From positions 120,392-184,391 of the forward strand of contig JAJZCW010000002.1 in assembly GCA_021828865.1 (NCBI GenBank): 64,000 nt of DNA, in the 5' to 3' direction. Made by a program: the position numbers and the translations under genes. Below the pieces are notes generated by a model. The model was not told where the DNA came from and made no database searches. It saw only the letters and a list, made by a program, of their open reading frames with translations. Positions 55,201 to 62,971 of the stretch are shown piece after piece. How positions within the stretch are numbered: position 1 is the stretch's first letter; every line of letters begins with the position of its first letter. Origin of the DNA: Bacillota bacterium. Its GTDB lineage: Bacteria > Bacillota > Bacilli > Alicyclobacillales > SLC66.

Positions 55201-55330
55201 GACATAATGAATCATTCACTTCTATCGTTTTATAATCGGTATCAATAAACCAGAAACCTTCAGAGGTCGTTGCGATCAAATAATGATAGTCTAACTGACC
55301 GTTCGGCATCGCATTGTCTAGTATCCCCAC
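52226..55330 (-). CDS. Hybrid sensor histidine kinase (PAS-PAS-HisKA-HATPase-REC-REC-HPt)
   Basis: The 1034-residue cytosolic protein has two PAS domains (~15-130, ~135-260) and a coiled linker. HisKA follows (FLANMSHEIRTPM, His near 307), then HATPase (DTGIGM, GGTGLGL). It continues with REC1 (LVLMDWKMPEMDG), REC2 (LVLMDVQMPVMDG) and HPt (HTLKGVAGNL). The ~90-residue helical C-terminus is unassigned. It is probably a phosphorelay that ends on the adjacent REC-GGDEF protein, raising c-di-GMP. GTG 55330 follows GGGGGAAA by seven bases. Two PAS domains without a membrane span suggest a cytosolic redox or ligand signal. Confidence 0.94.
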   Translation of the reverse strand: MGILDNAMPNGQLDYHYLIATTSEGFWFIDTDYKTIEVNDSLCLMLGYTREEMFGMSVLEFVVEDHIKILRSSLVSMAEKNHRSYEVALYRKNGERIDCQFNATSVRDNAGQLVGSFAFITDISERKRAEEELKSSQRQLADIIDFLPDATLVIDKEGHVIAWNREVEKMTGYKAEEMLGKGDYEYSKAFYQGEKRPIIIDLVLLPQEEIEKEYVMLSRDGDILIGESKVTVVRGENRRLSAWARPIYDASGNIVGAIECIRDVTELEEYRMHLEEMIESRTEELKNAKDAAESAARAKSDFLANMSHEIRTPMNAIIGFSNLALKTELTAKQYDYIKKIEISAKSLLGIINDILDFSKIEAGRMELEKIDFRLDDVVNNIVNMITVEGEKKGLEILSDIAGDVPHALIGDPLRLGQVLTNLANNAVKFTEQGSILIKAQLVEKDADECVIQFSIKDTGIGMTKSQMEKLFTAFTQADTSVTRRFGGTGLGLTISKHLVEMMDGEIVVESTPGEGSTFSFTARLARQQEANELKLQAPDDMKGLKVLIVDDNDIAREVLTEQIRSFHFEANSVASGREAIQELKRSSGGRPYDLVLMDWKMPEMDGIDAAEIILKDTGLNQTPLIFMVSAFGREEIVQKAEKVGVNSYLMKPVNQSLLFNTIMHAFNRTDLAVTNNRSIRSSDTVIYRFDGVNVLLVEDNLFNQQVATEVLTGLGMEIEIADNGMEAIHKITGNHYDLVLMDVQMPVMDGYEATRQLRKIPQYSALPVVAMTAHAMQGAKEECLAAGMNDYVSKPIDVEQLVEVVSRYITPTVTSAERRQSDEHHRLLPEEILGVDIHSGLKRVNGNESLYLRLLVDFRDKYTDTMEAVHQALEKGDFESAVRFVHTLKGVAGNLSIPGVYRAAHVIEDSIAEKYKTSKPEMDELLDALDRELHAVLDSLDTLKNVMASSEIEMLGTPTNFDPSEVTEQIKELEQLLNDDNIDAVHALESLKKQLGSFASTEIKRLEEQINHYDFDSAKQSLQMVVQGLNLTTR

Positions 55331-55363
55331 TCTATTTCCCCCTTCCTTACTAAATATAATACA

Positions 55364-55393
55364 AATTAAAAGGCTTAGCGCGATGCCAAGCCT
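55364..55393 (-). terminator. Terminator of the small chemoreceptor gene
   Basis: On the minus strand AGGCTT-GC pairs with GC-AAGCCT (one mismatch), followed by TTTTAATTT. It lies 29 bp after the 55422 stop. Confidence 0.6.
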
Positions 55394-55421
55394 CTTTTCT
55401 ATCTTCTATTTTTAGCCACTA

Positions 55422-56243
55422 TCACGGTTCTACCTGGGCAAGATGGCGAAGGGATTCTGCGTTGTCCGCCAAATGAACGGTCATTTGAGAAATGGTGTGG
55501 ATCGCCTGCAGTTGCTCTTGAGATGCCGAATGGACATTGGTAGAACTATGAGTCAATTGCTCAATGCTTTGAATCACGTTGCGGATACTTTTTTGGATGG
55601 ATTCGGTAGATTGTCTCGTCGTTTCTGCCAGTGATTGAATTTCCTCCGCCACCACGCCAAACGCCCTACCGGAATCTCCCGCTCTCGCCGCCTCAATTCT
55701 GGCATTAAGACCAATAAGCTTCGTTTGCGAGGTGACTTCCTGCACCAGTTTCGAAACCTCGTTGATCTGGTCAATCTCTTTTCGCAAACTGTCTGCCTGC
55801 TTCTTCACATTTTCAATCAAGCGCGAAACCTCATTGGAAGTGGCCGCCAGTTGCTCTGCGGTCGCAGATAGTTCCTCACTGGAAGCTGACACTTGCTCCG
55901 CATCCTCTTGAAGCTCCATTTGCCGTTGCTGCGTGACCGCTGTGGATATACACCCGATCACTTTGCCTTCCACAATGATGGGAAGTCCGATGGCAATCGT
56001 GGGCACTCCAAATACTTCTTTAGGAACAAATGATTGTTGCCGTTGTCCTGAAGTTAACGTTTTGTGGGTGATGCTTCCAGGCTTTATGGGGTCACCCACT
56101 TTAATGCCCAACGTAAAAGTTTTCCCAGGGACATAGGCAATAAATTTTTCCGTATCAGAGACGCCAATGGTGGTATCATCCATGCACAATAAATTCCAAA
56201 ATTCAGCCACTTTCGCAAAATGCTGAAGGATACCAGCTTCCAT
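55422..56243 (-). CDS. Small soluble chemoreceptor-like protein
   Basis: The 273-residue protein lacks membrane spans. Residues ~1-105 form a ligand-sensor-like domain ([17 protein letters not shown] and [24 protein letters not shown]) similar in layout to the middle of the hemerythrin-MCP protein. Residues ~115-273 are a short MCP signalling domain ([20 protein letters not shown]). It is much shorter than membrane receptors and may signal to CheA in the cytosol or act as a methylation-free sensor. The ribosome site is weak (AAAGGGG, 11 bases from ATG 56243). Confidence 0.88.
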   Translation of the reverse strand: MEAGILQHFAKVAEFWNLLCMDDTTIGVSDTEKFIAYVPGKTFTLGIKVGDPIKPGSITHKTLTSGQRQQSFVPKEVFGVPTIAIGLPIIVEGKVIGCISTAVTQQRQMELQEDAEQVSASSEELSATAEQLAATSNEVSRLIENVKKQADSLRKEIDQINEVSKLVQEVTSQTKLIGLNARIEAARAGDSGRAFGVVAEEIQSLAETTRQSTESIQKSIRNVIQSIEQLTHSSTNVHSASQEQLQAIHTISQMTVHLADNAESLRHLAQVEP

Positions 56244-56291
56244 TACTACACATACCCCTTTTGGTCGTTTTCCTCATTGTATGATAAAACA

Positions 56292-57131
56292 TCATAATTT
56301 CAATAATGCTTTTTTATTATTAACCATAACCTCGCTTAATTTTCTTTGTTTCACCCTCATCAAAGTATAGTTCGAAAGATTCCCTACCAAAAGACCAATT
56401 AACAAGTAAGCGAGTCCCCCGTAATTGGCGAAGATCACGGAACCAATAACCGCTACAAGACTGCCAAAAATGATCTGCTTTGTATAAGAAGCAGGAGATG
56501 TCGGGGGATCAGTAAGCATGAAAAAGGCTAGAAAAAGCGCGGAATTGACAAATGGGATACGAAGTGCGTCAGCGGGCGTATCATATGGTAATCCCAAATG
56601 GAATATTGCCATGAAGAGCATCAGTGCAAAATACACCCCCAAGAAAGAGACGACTTGAGGGAATTTATTCACTCTAATGGAGATGACAATACCCGGAATG
56701 ATCAAGACAGGGATAAGCCAAATGGGAAGTAGAGCCAAACTGCCCCACCAGCTTTGCCCGGTGGAAAAGACATAAATCGCCACTAACAATCCAACCGCAG
56801 CCGGATTGAAAATCGGCTTTCTGCCCGTTTTGATGAGATGCTTTGACAAAAGCGCCACTGCAGTGGTGGCGACAAAGATGTACCAAGGCGTCGAATTGCT
56901 AAGCACATCCGCAATAATCAACGCGGTAATGATTCCCCCATCAGGAAACTTCTTTTTATTCTTATAAATCATCGCGACCGCCCAATCGATCACCAGGGCG
57001 GTGACCACGGAGACACCTGCATTCAAAAGTCCAATGTGATCCTGAGGACGAAGCGCCCCCACTAGCGTTAATCCGATTAGCATGGCCATCATATAACCTT
57101 TTGGCGTTTTCAGCCAGTTTTCAATATTCAT
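56292..57131 (-). CDS. RnfD/NqrB-like membrane protein
   Basis: The 279-residue protein has eight to nine hydrophobic helices. It matches the NQR2/RnfD/RsxD family, which carries covalent FMN and transfers electrons across membranes. Conserved pieces include KFPDGGIITALIIADVL, the FNPAAVGLL segment and the C-terminal FFMLTDPPTSP. The FMN attachment motif SGAT is absent, so flavinylation at that site is doubtful. The start overlaps apbE by four bases (ATGA). It is one of three genes forming an extracytosolic flavin module. Confidence 0.85.
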   Translation of the reverse strand: MNIENWLKTPKGYMMAMLIGLTLVGALRPQDHIGLLNAGVSVVTALVIDWAVAMIYKNKKKFPDGGIITALIIADVLSNSTPWYIFVATTAVALLSKHLIKTGRKPIFNPAAVGLLVAIYVFSTGQSWWGSLALLPIWLIPVLIIPGIVISIRVNKFPQVVSFLGVYFALMLFMAIFHLGLPYDTPADALRIPFVNSALFLAFFMLTDPPTSPASYTKQIIFGSLVAVIGSVIFANYGGLAYLLIGLLVGNLSNYTLMRVKQRKLSEVMVNNKKALLKL

Positions 57132-58057
57132 CTCAAATACCTCTCCATCGCATCCGTCATGGTAATTTCCAGTGAGTCATCGATGCATAACGCATCGAGT
57201 TCCACTTCATTAACAAAATCAAGCGCATGATTTTTACCGAGTATAAATGCAGCTGTGGATACTGCATCAGCAAGCATGGTAAACGGTGCAATCACGGTAC
57301 AACTAAGTAATCCTTGGGTGCTTTTTCCTGTCGAAGGATTGATCAAATGGTGTATTTCCTGGTTAAGAGGACTTCTACGTTCATACGTGCCAGATGTACA
57401 CACGGCAGCATTGGTGATTTTCAGCCAGGCGATCATCGCCTCTTTCTCTTGGGGATGCTGAATTCCCACTGTCCAATTTTCACCGTTGGGATCGCACCCA
57501 TGAAGGTAAAGATCCCCACCTGCGTTGATGACAAACCCATCAAATAACGATAGTTCTTTTGCTGCCAGATCCACAGCGAATCCTTTTGCCACCGCTCCTA
57601 AATCAAGAAGCAAAGGTTTTTGCAAATAGACACTGCGCGTATCTTCATCCAGTTTGACATCTCGAAAACTCACCTTTTCCCCTGTCATGGGATATGCTTC
57701 CAATGCATCCCCAGATAAATAGTGAGTGTTAAACCCATGTCGCTCTAGCAAGTTGCCAATCGTGGGGTCAAATTTGCCATCCGTCAATTCACTCATGGTT
57801 AACGCCAAGCGTAGAGTTTCAAAAAGCACATCAGGAACCTTCATCCATTCTCCCGGATGCCTGCAAAGTTCGCGTATGGCGCTGTGTTCATCAAAACGGC
57901 TGCACATGGACTCGACAAAACTCATGGCAGCAAATGCCTTTTCTATCGCGTTTTCAATGGCATTTAACTCTTCATTACCCACTACTTGGATGGATACAAG
58001 CGTTCCCATCAGCAACCGGGAATCTGAGGTCAATCGATACCTTGGTTGTAGCTTCAT
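57128..58057 (-). CDS. apbE: FAD:protein FMN transferase ApbE
   Basis: The 309-residue enzyme transfers FMN from FAD to a Thr or Ser of target proteins. The family motifs are present: LLMGTLVSI, DLGAVAKGFAVD, VINAGGDLYLHG, TSGTYERR, HHLINPSTG and the metal-binding LADAVSTAAF. No lipobox is seen, so it may act in the cytosol or be anchored otherwise; the N-terminus lacks a signal. GGAGG is six bases before ATG 58057. Its likely target is the FMN_bind protein encoded 30 bp upstream. Confidence 0.95.
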   Translation of the reverse strand: MKLQPRYRLTSDSRLLMGTLVSIQVVGNEELNAIENAIEKAFAAMSFVESMCSRFDEHSAIRELCRHPGEWMKVPDVLFETLRLALTMSELTDGKFDPTIGNLLERHGFNTHYLSGDALEAYPMTGEKVSFRDVKLDEDTRSVYLQKPLLLDLGAVAKGFAVDLAAKELSLFDGFVINAGGDLYLHGCDPNGENWTVGIQHPQEKEAMIAWLKITNAAVCTSGTYERRSPLNQEIHHLINPSTGKSTQGLLSCTVIAPFTMLADAVSTAAFILGKNHALDFVNEVELDALCIDDSLEITMTDAMERYLR

Positions 58058-58087
58058 GATGGCCTCCTGAACCGTAAGGTCTTATGA

Positions 58088-58630
58088 TTACGCCTTCGCC
58101 TTTTTCAGTGCATAATACACCGCTTCGGCAAAATTGTAAGTACTCGCCGTTGCGCCTGAAACAATGTAAATTTGCCATGTTTGCATGGACACCACTTCTT
58201 TTGGCAACTGTGGATCAATATAGTACTGGGGATAGTGCATCATGTAATTAGTGATTTTTACAGAGGCGATCTTCCCGTGCTGGATCGTAACAGCCACCGA
58301 GCAGGTGCCATAAGCATTAGTCCCCGTCCCTGTGTAGGTGCCATCCTTGTATTTCGCGGTAGAAGTGGCTTGATTTTTTGTAGACGTAGAAGTAGATTGG
58401 GACGATTTGCGAGTTGTTGATGACGTTGACTGTTGCTTTGCAGTATGCTTAGCATGATTGGAAGTGGATGTGGATGGCGTACTTGGTGCACTCGCTGAAG
58501 CAGCAGGCAACGATGTACTCGTGGCAGCAGCTTGTGCCGAAGGCATGGTGTAGATATACCCGGCGGCATAAACAGCCGTTACCGCCACACCGCAAATTCC
58601 CATTAACCGCTTACCCATCTTTTTGGCCAT
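58088..58630 (-). CDS. Secreted FMN-binding-domain protein
   Basis: The 180-residue protein has an N-terminal signal or anchor (GICGVAVTAVYAAGYIYT), a low-complexity Ser/Thr/Lys linker (~35-95) and a C-terminal FMN_bind domain (~95-180). The domain has KYKDGTYTGTG and the flavinylation motif SGATAS with Thr161 as the likely covalent FMN site. GAGGAG is nine bases before the ATG. Together with apbE and the RnfD-like gene it should carry electrons outside the membrane. The linker would span the cell wall. Confidence 0.92.
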   Translation of the reverse strand: MAKKMGKRLMGICGVAVTAVYAAGYIYTMPSAQAAATSTSLPAASASAPSTPSTSTSNHAKHTAKQQSTSSTTRKSSQSTSTSTKNQATSTAKYKDGTYTGTGTNAYGTCSVAVTIQHGKIASVKITNYMMHYPQYYIDPQLPKEVVSMQTWQIYIVSGATASTYNFAEAVYYALKKAKA

Positions 58631-58732
58631 AAACGCAAGCTCCTCTAAATTAAAATAGGCTATTAGATCCTTTTAGAAGAGTTTAGCAACGATTCCTGTA
58701 GTAAACCTTACAAACGAATGAGGAGTTGTGCT

Positions 58733-59353
58733 ATGTTCCATGTGCTTATTACTGGTGTCCTACTCGGTCTGGCATCCGGACTTGCTCCTGGTCCCCTGCA
58801 AGCTTTGGTGATCTCGCAAAGCGCTCAATTCGGATGGAAGCGTGGGACCCTAGTAGCCTTGGCACCCATGATTACTGATGCTGTTATTGTAGCAGCTACC
58901 GTTTGGCTTTTTAGCCATGTGCCCGAATGGGTTCTACACGCGATGACAGTGTTGGGAGCCCTGATGATCGGCTATATTGCATGGGATACGTGGCGTTCCA
59001 TAAAGGAACAATCTACAGACAGTCAGTCGTCGCGTACAAACGCAAAAGGTTTATGGCACGCGGTCATGGTCAACATCATCAATCCCCATGCATGGCTATT
59101 CTGGGTTGTCGTTGGCTCCCCCATTACCGTTCGCTACGCCCATATTTCTTTTTGGTATGCTGCATTCTTTATCATCAGCTTTTACGTGTTGCTTGTCGGA
59201 ATCAAAGTGGTGCTAGCTGTAGGAATTGATCGTGGGTTATCGTTCACAGGAGGAAAAGGAAAGATTTGGACACTAAGAATCACCGCTCTGGCACTTGTCA
59301 TCCTTGCAGTCGCGATGGGAATTACCGGCATTGCTGAACTTATCCCCAAATAA
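58733..59353 (+). CDS. LysE/RhtB-family amino-acid exporter
   Basis: The 206-residue, six-helix protein shows the LysE motif GLAPGPLQALVISQSAQFGWKRG near the N-terminus and NIINPHAWLFWVVVGSP in the middle. Such proteins export basic or neutral amino acids. ATG 58733 is seven bases after TGAGGAG; the frame to 58718 overlaps it. It is divergent from the FMN-binding protein gene. The substrate is unknown. Confidence 0.88.
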   Translation: MFHVLITGVLLGLASGLAPGPLQALVISQSAQFGWKRGTLVALAPMITDAVIVAATVWLFSHVPEWVLHAMTVLGALMIGYIAWDTWRSIKEQSTDSQSSRTNAKGLWHAVMVNIINPHAWLFWVVVGSPITVRYAHISFWYAAFFIISFYVLLVGIKVVLAVGIDRGLSFTGGKGKIWTLRITALALVILAVAMGITGIAELIPK

Positions 59354-59501
59354 TAAAAACATGTATCTTTTTAAAAATGTCTATTTTATTGTCCTGAGTT
59401 GTTCACATATTCACCTAATTTACTTCTGACAATCATGGTATAAATTGATACGCTTATGTAAGCGCATAAACGCGAAGGTGTTTATTATGGAGGTATCGTC
59501 G

Positions 59502-59825
59502 ATGCCTGTCGAAATTATGAATCACGGTGACTTAGTCTTGGTACATTTAGAAGGCCAATTCTATGTACCGGATGCCGAATTGTTCAAAGTGAGGTTGCAC
59601 CATTTTGTGGATAATGGCATCTGTAAAGTCCACGTTAATATGTCCAAGCTTGATTTTATCGATTGTTCGGGTCTTGGTGTATTTGTCAATTTGCATAACC
59701 AACTCATCAAACGTGGGGGACGATTAACCCTGACGGGAATGAGAGACCATGTACGCGAATTATTCCGCATAACGAATCTCATTAATGTGCTGAATATCCA
59801 AGAAATTTATGTAGAGAAATTTTAA
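59502..59825 (+). CDS. STAS-domain anti-anti-sigma factor
   Basis: The 107-residue SpoIIAA/RsbV-like protein starts at ATG 59502 behind GGAGGT; the frame to 59445 has no ribosome site. The phosphorylatable serine lies in LDFIDCSGLGVFV. Such proteins bind anti-sigma kinases when unphosphorylated. A SpoIIE-type phosphatase that could act on it is encoded at 23256-25202, but no kinase or sigma gene is nearby. Its stop overlaps the stop of the convergent EAL gene. Confidence 0.9.
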   Translation: MPVEIMNHGDLVLVHLEGQFYVPDAELFKVRLHHFVDNGICKVHVNMSKLDFIDCSGLGVFVNLHNQLIKRGGRLTLTGMRDHVRELFRITNLINVLNIQEIYVEKF

Positions 59826-61909
59826 CGGGCAAAAAACCCTAGGTACTGAACTTCAAAATCCTCGATAGAACGCGGGTGACTATAGTAATAGCCTTGATAA
59901 TTTGGGCACCCGATCGTCACTAGAAAATCCAGCTGTTCTTTGGTTTCGACTCCTTCCGCTACTACCTTGATGCCAAACTGATTCCCGATATGCAAGAGAA
60001 TCCCCATTAACCGTTTATGCTTCTCAGACACTAGCATTTCTCTGACAAATTTCTGGTCTATTTTGAGCTCATCAATAGGTAATTCATTCAAATACGCGAG
60101 TGACGAATACCCTGTCCCAAAATCATCTAGTGATATTGGAAATCCCGCCTGATGAAGTTCCCACAAATGTTTCTGAAATTTTTCTTCATCCTGCATCAAC
60201 ATACTCTCCGTTAATTCAAGCGTCAAAAGGCCCGGAGACAACTGATAGGCGTGCACATAATTTAGTAACTTGTTGACAAGCAATGGATCCTCCAATTGCC
60301 GAGCACTGATATTGACTGACAGTGGAACATCATACCCTGCGTCCTTCCATCGCGCCTGCAATCGACAAGTCTCTTCAAACACCCATTCCCCCAGCGCAAA
60401 AATCCAGCCAGTTTTCTCAGCTACAGGAATGAATTGACTTGGCGGGAGCCAACCCTGTTCGGCATGATGCCATCGCAGCAGCACCTCTGCCCCGCTAATG
60501 TGTGTGCCTATATCAAATTGAGGTTGAATCACAAGACTGAACTCACGGTTGACGATAGCTTGGGGAAGGTCTTCCTCAATACGCCAATTAGCCTGTTGAT
60601 TTTGAAGCAACGTAAGATGGTACATCGCAAGGCGCTCCCTACCTTGCGATTTGGCAAATTCTAATGCGGACTCTACCCTGCGAAGAACCTCTTGCCAATC
60701 GGTGTCTCCCTGAGGGGTGGGATAAAAGGCAACCCCAATACTGACGGATAGCCAGAATGTCTGATTATCAACCGTATAATTTCCTTCAATTTTATCTTTG
60801 AATTCCTGCATCAACCGTTGTACTTGTTCTCTCATAGATTGCCACGTTGCATTCAGCACCGGCATGAGTAAAAGCATGAAGTTATCATCTTCCCATCTTG
60901 CCACCTGCGCGAAAGAAGGCTGATAATCCTGCAGTCTTTGAGCAAATTGTTTCAATAACTCATCGCCCACCAAGCGACCCGAACTGAGATTAATGGTCGA
61001 AAAGCGGTCTAAATCAATCATTGCAATGGCACCAAAGGTTTGTTGGTGAAAGGCAAGCTGCACACTTTGCATGATTTCTATCTTGATTTGCGTAGCATTG
61101 GCAAGCCCCGTCAATTCATCAAAATACGTGCGTCGGTGAATCTCCTTTTCCATCAACTTTTGTGAAGTCAAATCAGAAAACGTGCCCACATAAAAGAGTG
61201 GTTCCCCATTATCATTTCTGATGGTGCGGATTTGCAGCCATTCAGGATAAATCTCCCCGTCTTTCCGTTTGTTCCAGATTTCCCCTGACCAACTACCCTC
61301 GGCCAGAATTTGTTCCCACATTTTATGGTAAAATACCTGATCCTGAATCCCAGATTTTAAAGCGCGCGGATTTAAACCGATGGCCTCTTCTTCGGTATAG
61401 CCGGTCATGCGCGTGAACATACGATTAACGCGAATGATCGTACCTTTAAGGTCGGTGACAGTCATCCCTTCATTGGCCCATTCCCAAATCGCATCTGCAA
61501 TCAACCCATCTTTCATGGGATACCTTTTTTTCATATTATGCAGCCATGCGTTGATGATCGGTTGATCCTGCTCTTTGACTTTCAGCGCGCTTCCAAGTAA
61601 TAACCGAAACGGCGCATGAGGAAGAATAAGGAGAGTATAGGTGAGAAAATAATAGATACCATCGTTCTCAAAAATTTCGGCATCTCCGAGGGAGCGCCTT
61701 CCTTTTTTTAAGATATCCAACAAATATGTTTGAAGTACTTGATCGAGGTCTTCTTGTTTATTCGTTGACGCTTCAAAAATCCAAAATTTACCGTTAGCAT
61801 TCAGCACAAAAAGTATCGGCAATCGCCCAGGTAACAAGGATTGCCCATATTGGGTAGTCAGTAGCATATCCGCCACATAAATCCCCCCATAGAGCGAATG
61901 TTCGTTCAT
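59822..61909 (-). CDS. PAS-(degenerate GGDEF)-EAL protein
   Basis: The 695-residue protein has an unassigned N-terminal region (~1-150), PAS (~150-265), a GGDEF-fold domain (~270-430) and EAL (~440-690). The cyclase signature has become RWEDDNF, so cyclase activity is not expected; such domains often sense GTP. EAL has the EVL variant (AEVLLRW) with NISARQL, ELTES, LDDFGTGYSSL, KIDQKF, AEGVE and QGYYYSHPR, so phosphodiesterase activity is likely. ATG 61909 has a weak ribosome site; GTG 61876 follows GGGGGG by six bases and may be the true start. There is no membrane span. Confidence 0.9.
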   Translation of the reverse strand: MNEHSLYGGIYVADMLLTTQYGQSLLPGRLPILFVLNANGKFWIFEASTNKQEDLDQVLQTYLLDILKKGRRSLGDAEIFENDGIYYFLTYTLLILPHAPFRLLLGSALKVKEQDQPIINAWLHNMKKRYPMKDGLIADAIWEWANEGMTVTDLKGTIIRVNRMFTRMTGYTEEEAIGLNPRALKSGIQDQVFYHKMWEQILAEGSWSGEIWNKRKDGEIYPEWLQIRTIRNDNGEPLFYVGTFSDLTSQKLMEKEIHRRTYFDELTGLANATQIKIEIMQSVQLAFHQQTFGAIAMIDLDRFSTINLSSGRLVGDELLKQFAQRLQDYQPSFAQVARWEDDNFMLLLMPVLNATWQSMREQVQRLMQEFKDKIEGNYTVDNQTFWLSVSIGVAFYPTPQGDTDWQEVLRRVESALEFAKSQGRERLAMYHLTLLQNQQANWRIEEDLPQAIVNREFSLVIQPQFDIGTHISGAEVLLRWHHAEQGWLPPSQFIPVAEKTGWIFALGEWVFEETCRLQARWKDAGYDVPLSVNISARQLEDPLLVNKLLNYVHAYQLSPGLLTLELTESMLMQDEEKFQKHLWELHQAGFPISLDDFGTGYSSLAYLNELPIDELKIDQKFVREMLVSEKHKRLMGILLHIGNQFGIKVVAEGVETKEQLDFLVTIGCPNYQGYYYSHPRSIEDFEVQYLGFFAR

Positions 61910-62011
61910 TTATAACATGAACCTTATCCTAGTCATCAATAACAAATGGGTGTTGAATAAAGTAAAAAATAATCTGATAATATTTTACATTAAGAATTGC
62001 TAATATGCTAC

Positions 62012-62045
62012 AAAAAAATACTCAGGCTATTATCATTCACGCCTG
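62012..62045 (-). terminator. Terminator after the MBL-fold gene
   Basis: On the minus strand CAGGC pairs with GCCTG, followed by AGTATTTTTTT, 38 bp after the MBL stop. Confidence 0.65.
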
Positions 62046-62082
62046 TGTGATAGATGATGAAGATGCTAATGGATCCCATCCA

Positions 62083-62826
62083 TTAATGATTTTTGGCAAA
62101 CTCTTTCATTTGTTCGTTGACCTGTTTATCACATAATCCACCGTGATAGCAAATCGCCTGGTTGATATCGAAATTGGTAAACTTCTTGTGTGATTCCTGA
62201 GCGAGATCCATATCATAGGTGGCCTGGGCACTGGGGCCAAGGAGCTTGCCGTCTTGGCTGACGGTGGCGTCTCCTGTCACTAGTGTCTTGCTCTCCACAT
62301 GATATAAACAAATGTGGCCAGGTGTATGCCCCGGTGTGTGAATGACCTGAACCCCACCAAAAAAAGGTAACACCTCCCCGTCCGTCACCACCTTGGTCAC
62401 TTTGGCTGTAGGCGGGTTTAAGAATAACGATTCTGCTTGTTTGCGCATGTCCTCAGGTAATCTCTCCAGCATCTTCGCGACACGTTCCGGGTCCATTTTA
62501 ATAGGTGATTTGTCGCCTTCAATATAGGGTTGATCTTCCGCATGTGCATACACATCAATCGGTTTGCCCACCGCCTGTTGCAGTTCCTTGATGCCGCCAA
62601 TGTGATCGATGTCTTGATGTGTGAAAATAACGGCTTTAATACGCTCAAGCGGAATTCCCGCCTGTTCCATCGCGGATTTCAGAAGGCCAAGATGACCCGG
62701 CATCCCCGCATCAACCAACACCGCCTGCTCGTCATCATAAAAAAGCGTGGGATTAATCGTGCTTTTATTGCCCATCATGTTCATTTCTAATTCAAGCATT
62801 TCTACTCCGTCTGCTATTCTCATCAT
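62083..62826 (-). CDS. MBL-fold metallohydrolase
   Basis: The 247-residue metallo-beta-lactamase-fold enzyme has the metal motif THQDIDHIGG, in which Asp replaces the second His of HxHxDH, a variant common in Bacillota hydrolases. Further ligands are in HTPGHTPGHICLY, VTGDATV and YHGGL. The substrate is unknown; hydroxyacylglutathione-hydrolase-like or quorum-lactonase activity cannot be told apart. Its start region is unusual: AAGGAGGTGA lies 24 bases upstream, with a perfect hairpin filling the gap. Two ATGs (62826, 62823) follow. Confidence 0.9.
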   Translation of the reverse strand: MMRIADGVEMLELEMNMMGNKSTINPTLFYDDEQAVLVDAGMPGHLGLLKSAMEQAGIPLERIKAVIFTHQDIDHIGGIKELQQAVGKPIDVYAHAEDQPYIEGDKSPIKMDPERVAKMLERLPEDMRKQAESLFLNPPTAKVTKVVTDGEVLPFFGGVQVIHTPGHTPGHICLYHVESKTLVTGDATVSQDGKLLGPSAQATYDMDLAQESHKKFTNFDINQAICYHGGLCDKQVNEQMKEFAKNH

Positions 62827-62827
62827 T

Positions 62828-62860
62828 CCAAAGCCTTCCTCAGGCTTTGGTCACCTCCTT
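62828..62860 (-). promoter_or_regulatory. Structured ribosome site of the MBL-fold gene
   Basis: A consensus Shine-Dalgarno AAGGAGGTGA (62851-62860) is followed by CCAAAGCC-N7-GGCTTTGG (62828-62850), then A and ATGATG. The 8-bp stem would bring the distant site to ordinary spacing. A weaker GAGGA is in the loop. Confidence 0.75.
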
Positions 62861-62888
62861 ATCCACATTGGCAATTCAATAGCTAACG

Positions 62889-62915
62889 TTGACGTAAGTT
62901 TTGTAGTTGTATAAT
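62889..62915 (+). promoter_or_regulatory. Candidate promoter of the MFS gene
   Basis: TTGACG, a 15-bp spacer (short) and TATAAT lie 57 bp before ATG 62972. Confidence 0.4.
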
Positions 62916-62971
62916 ATCGTATTTTAGATACTTCCTGCAATATCACCTATAAAACCGAAGAAGGTTTGACG

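Noticed and set aside
61902..61920. GTTCAT-N7-ATGAAC dyad near the start of the PAS-EAL gene, considered as a seventh SinR site
   Set aside because: The GTTC to GAAC spacing is 11 bp, not the constant 8 bp of the other six, and it partly lies in coding sequence.
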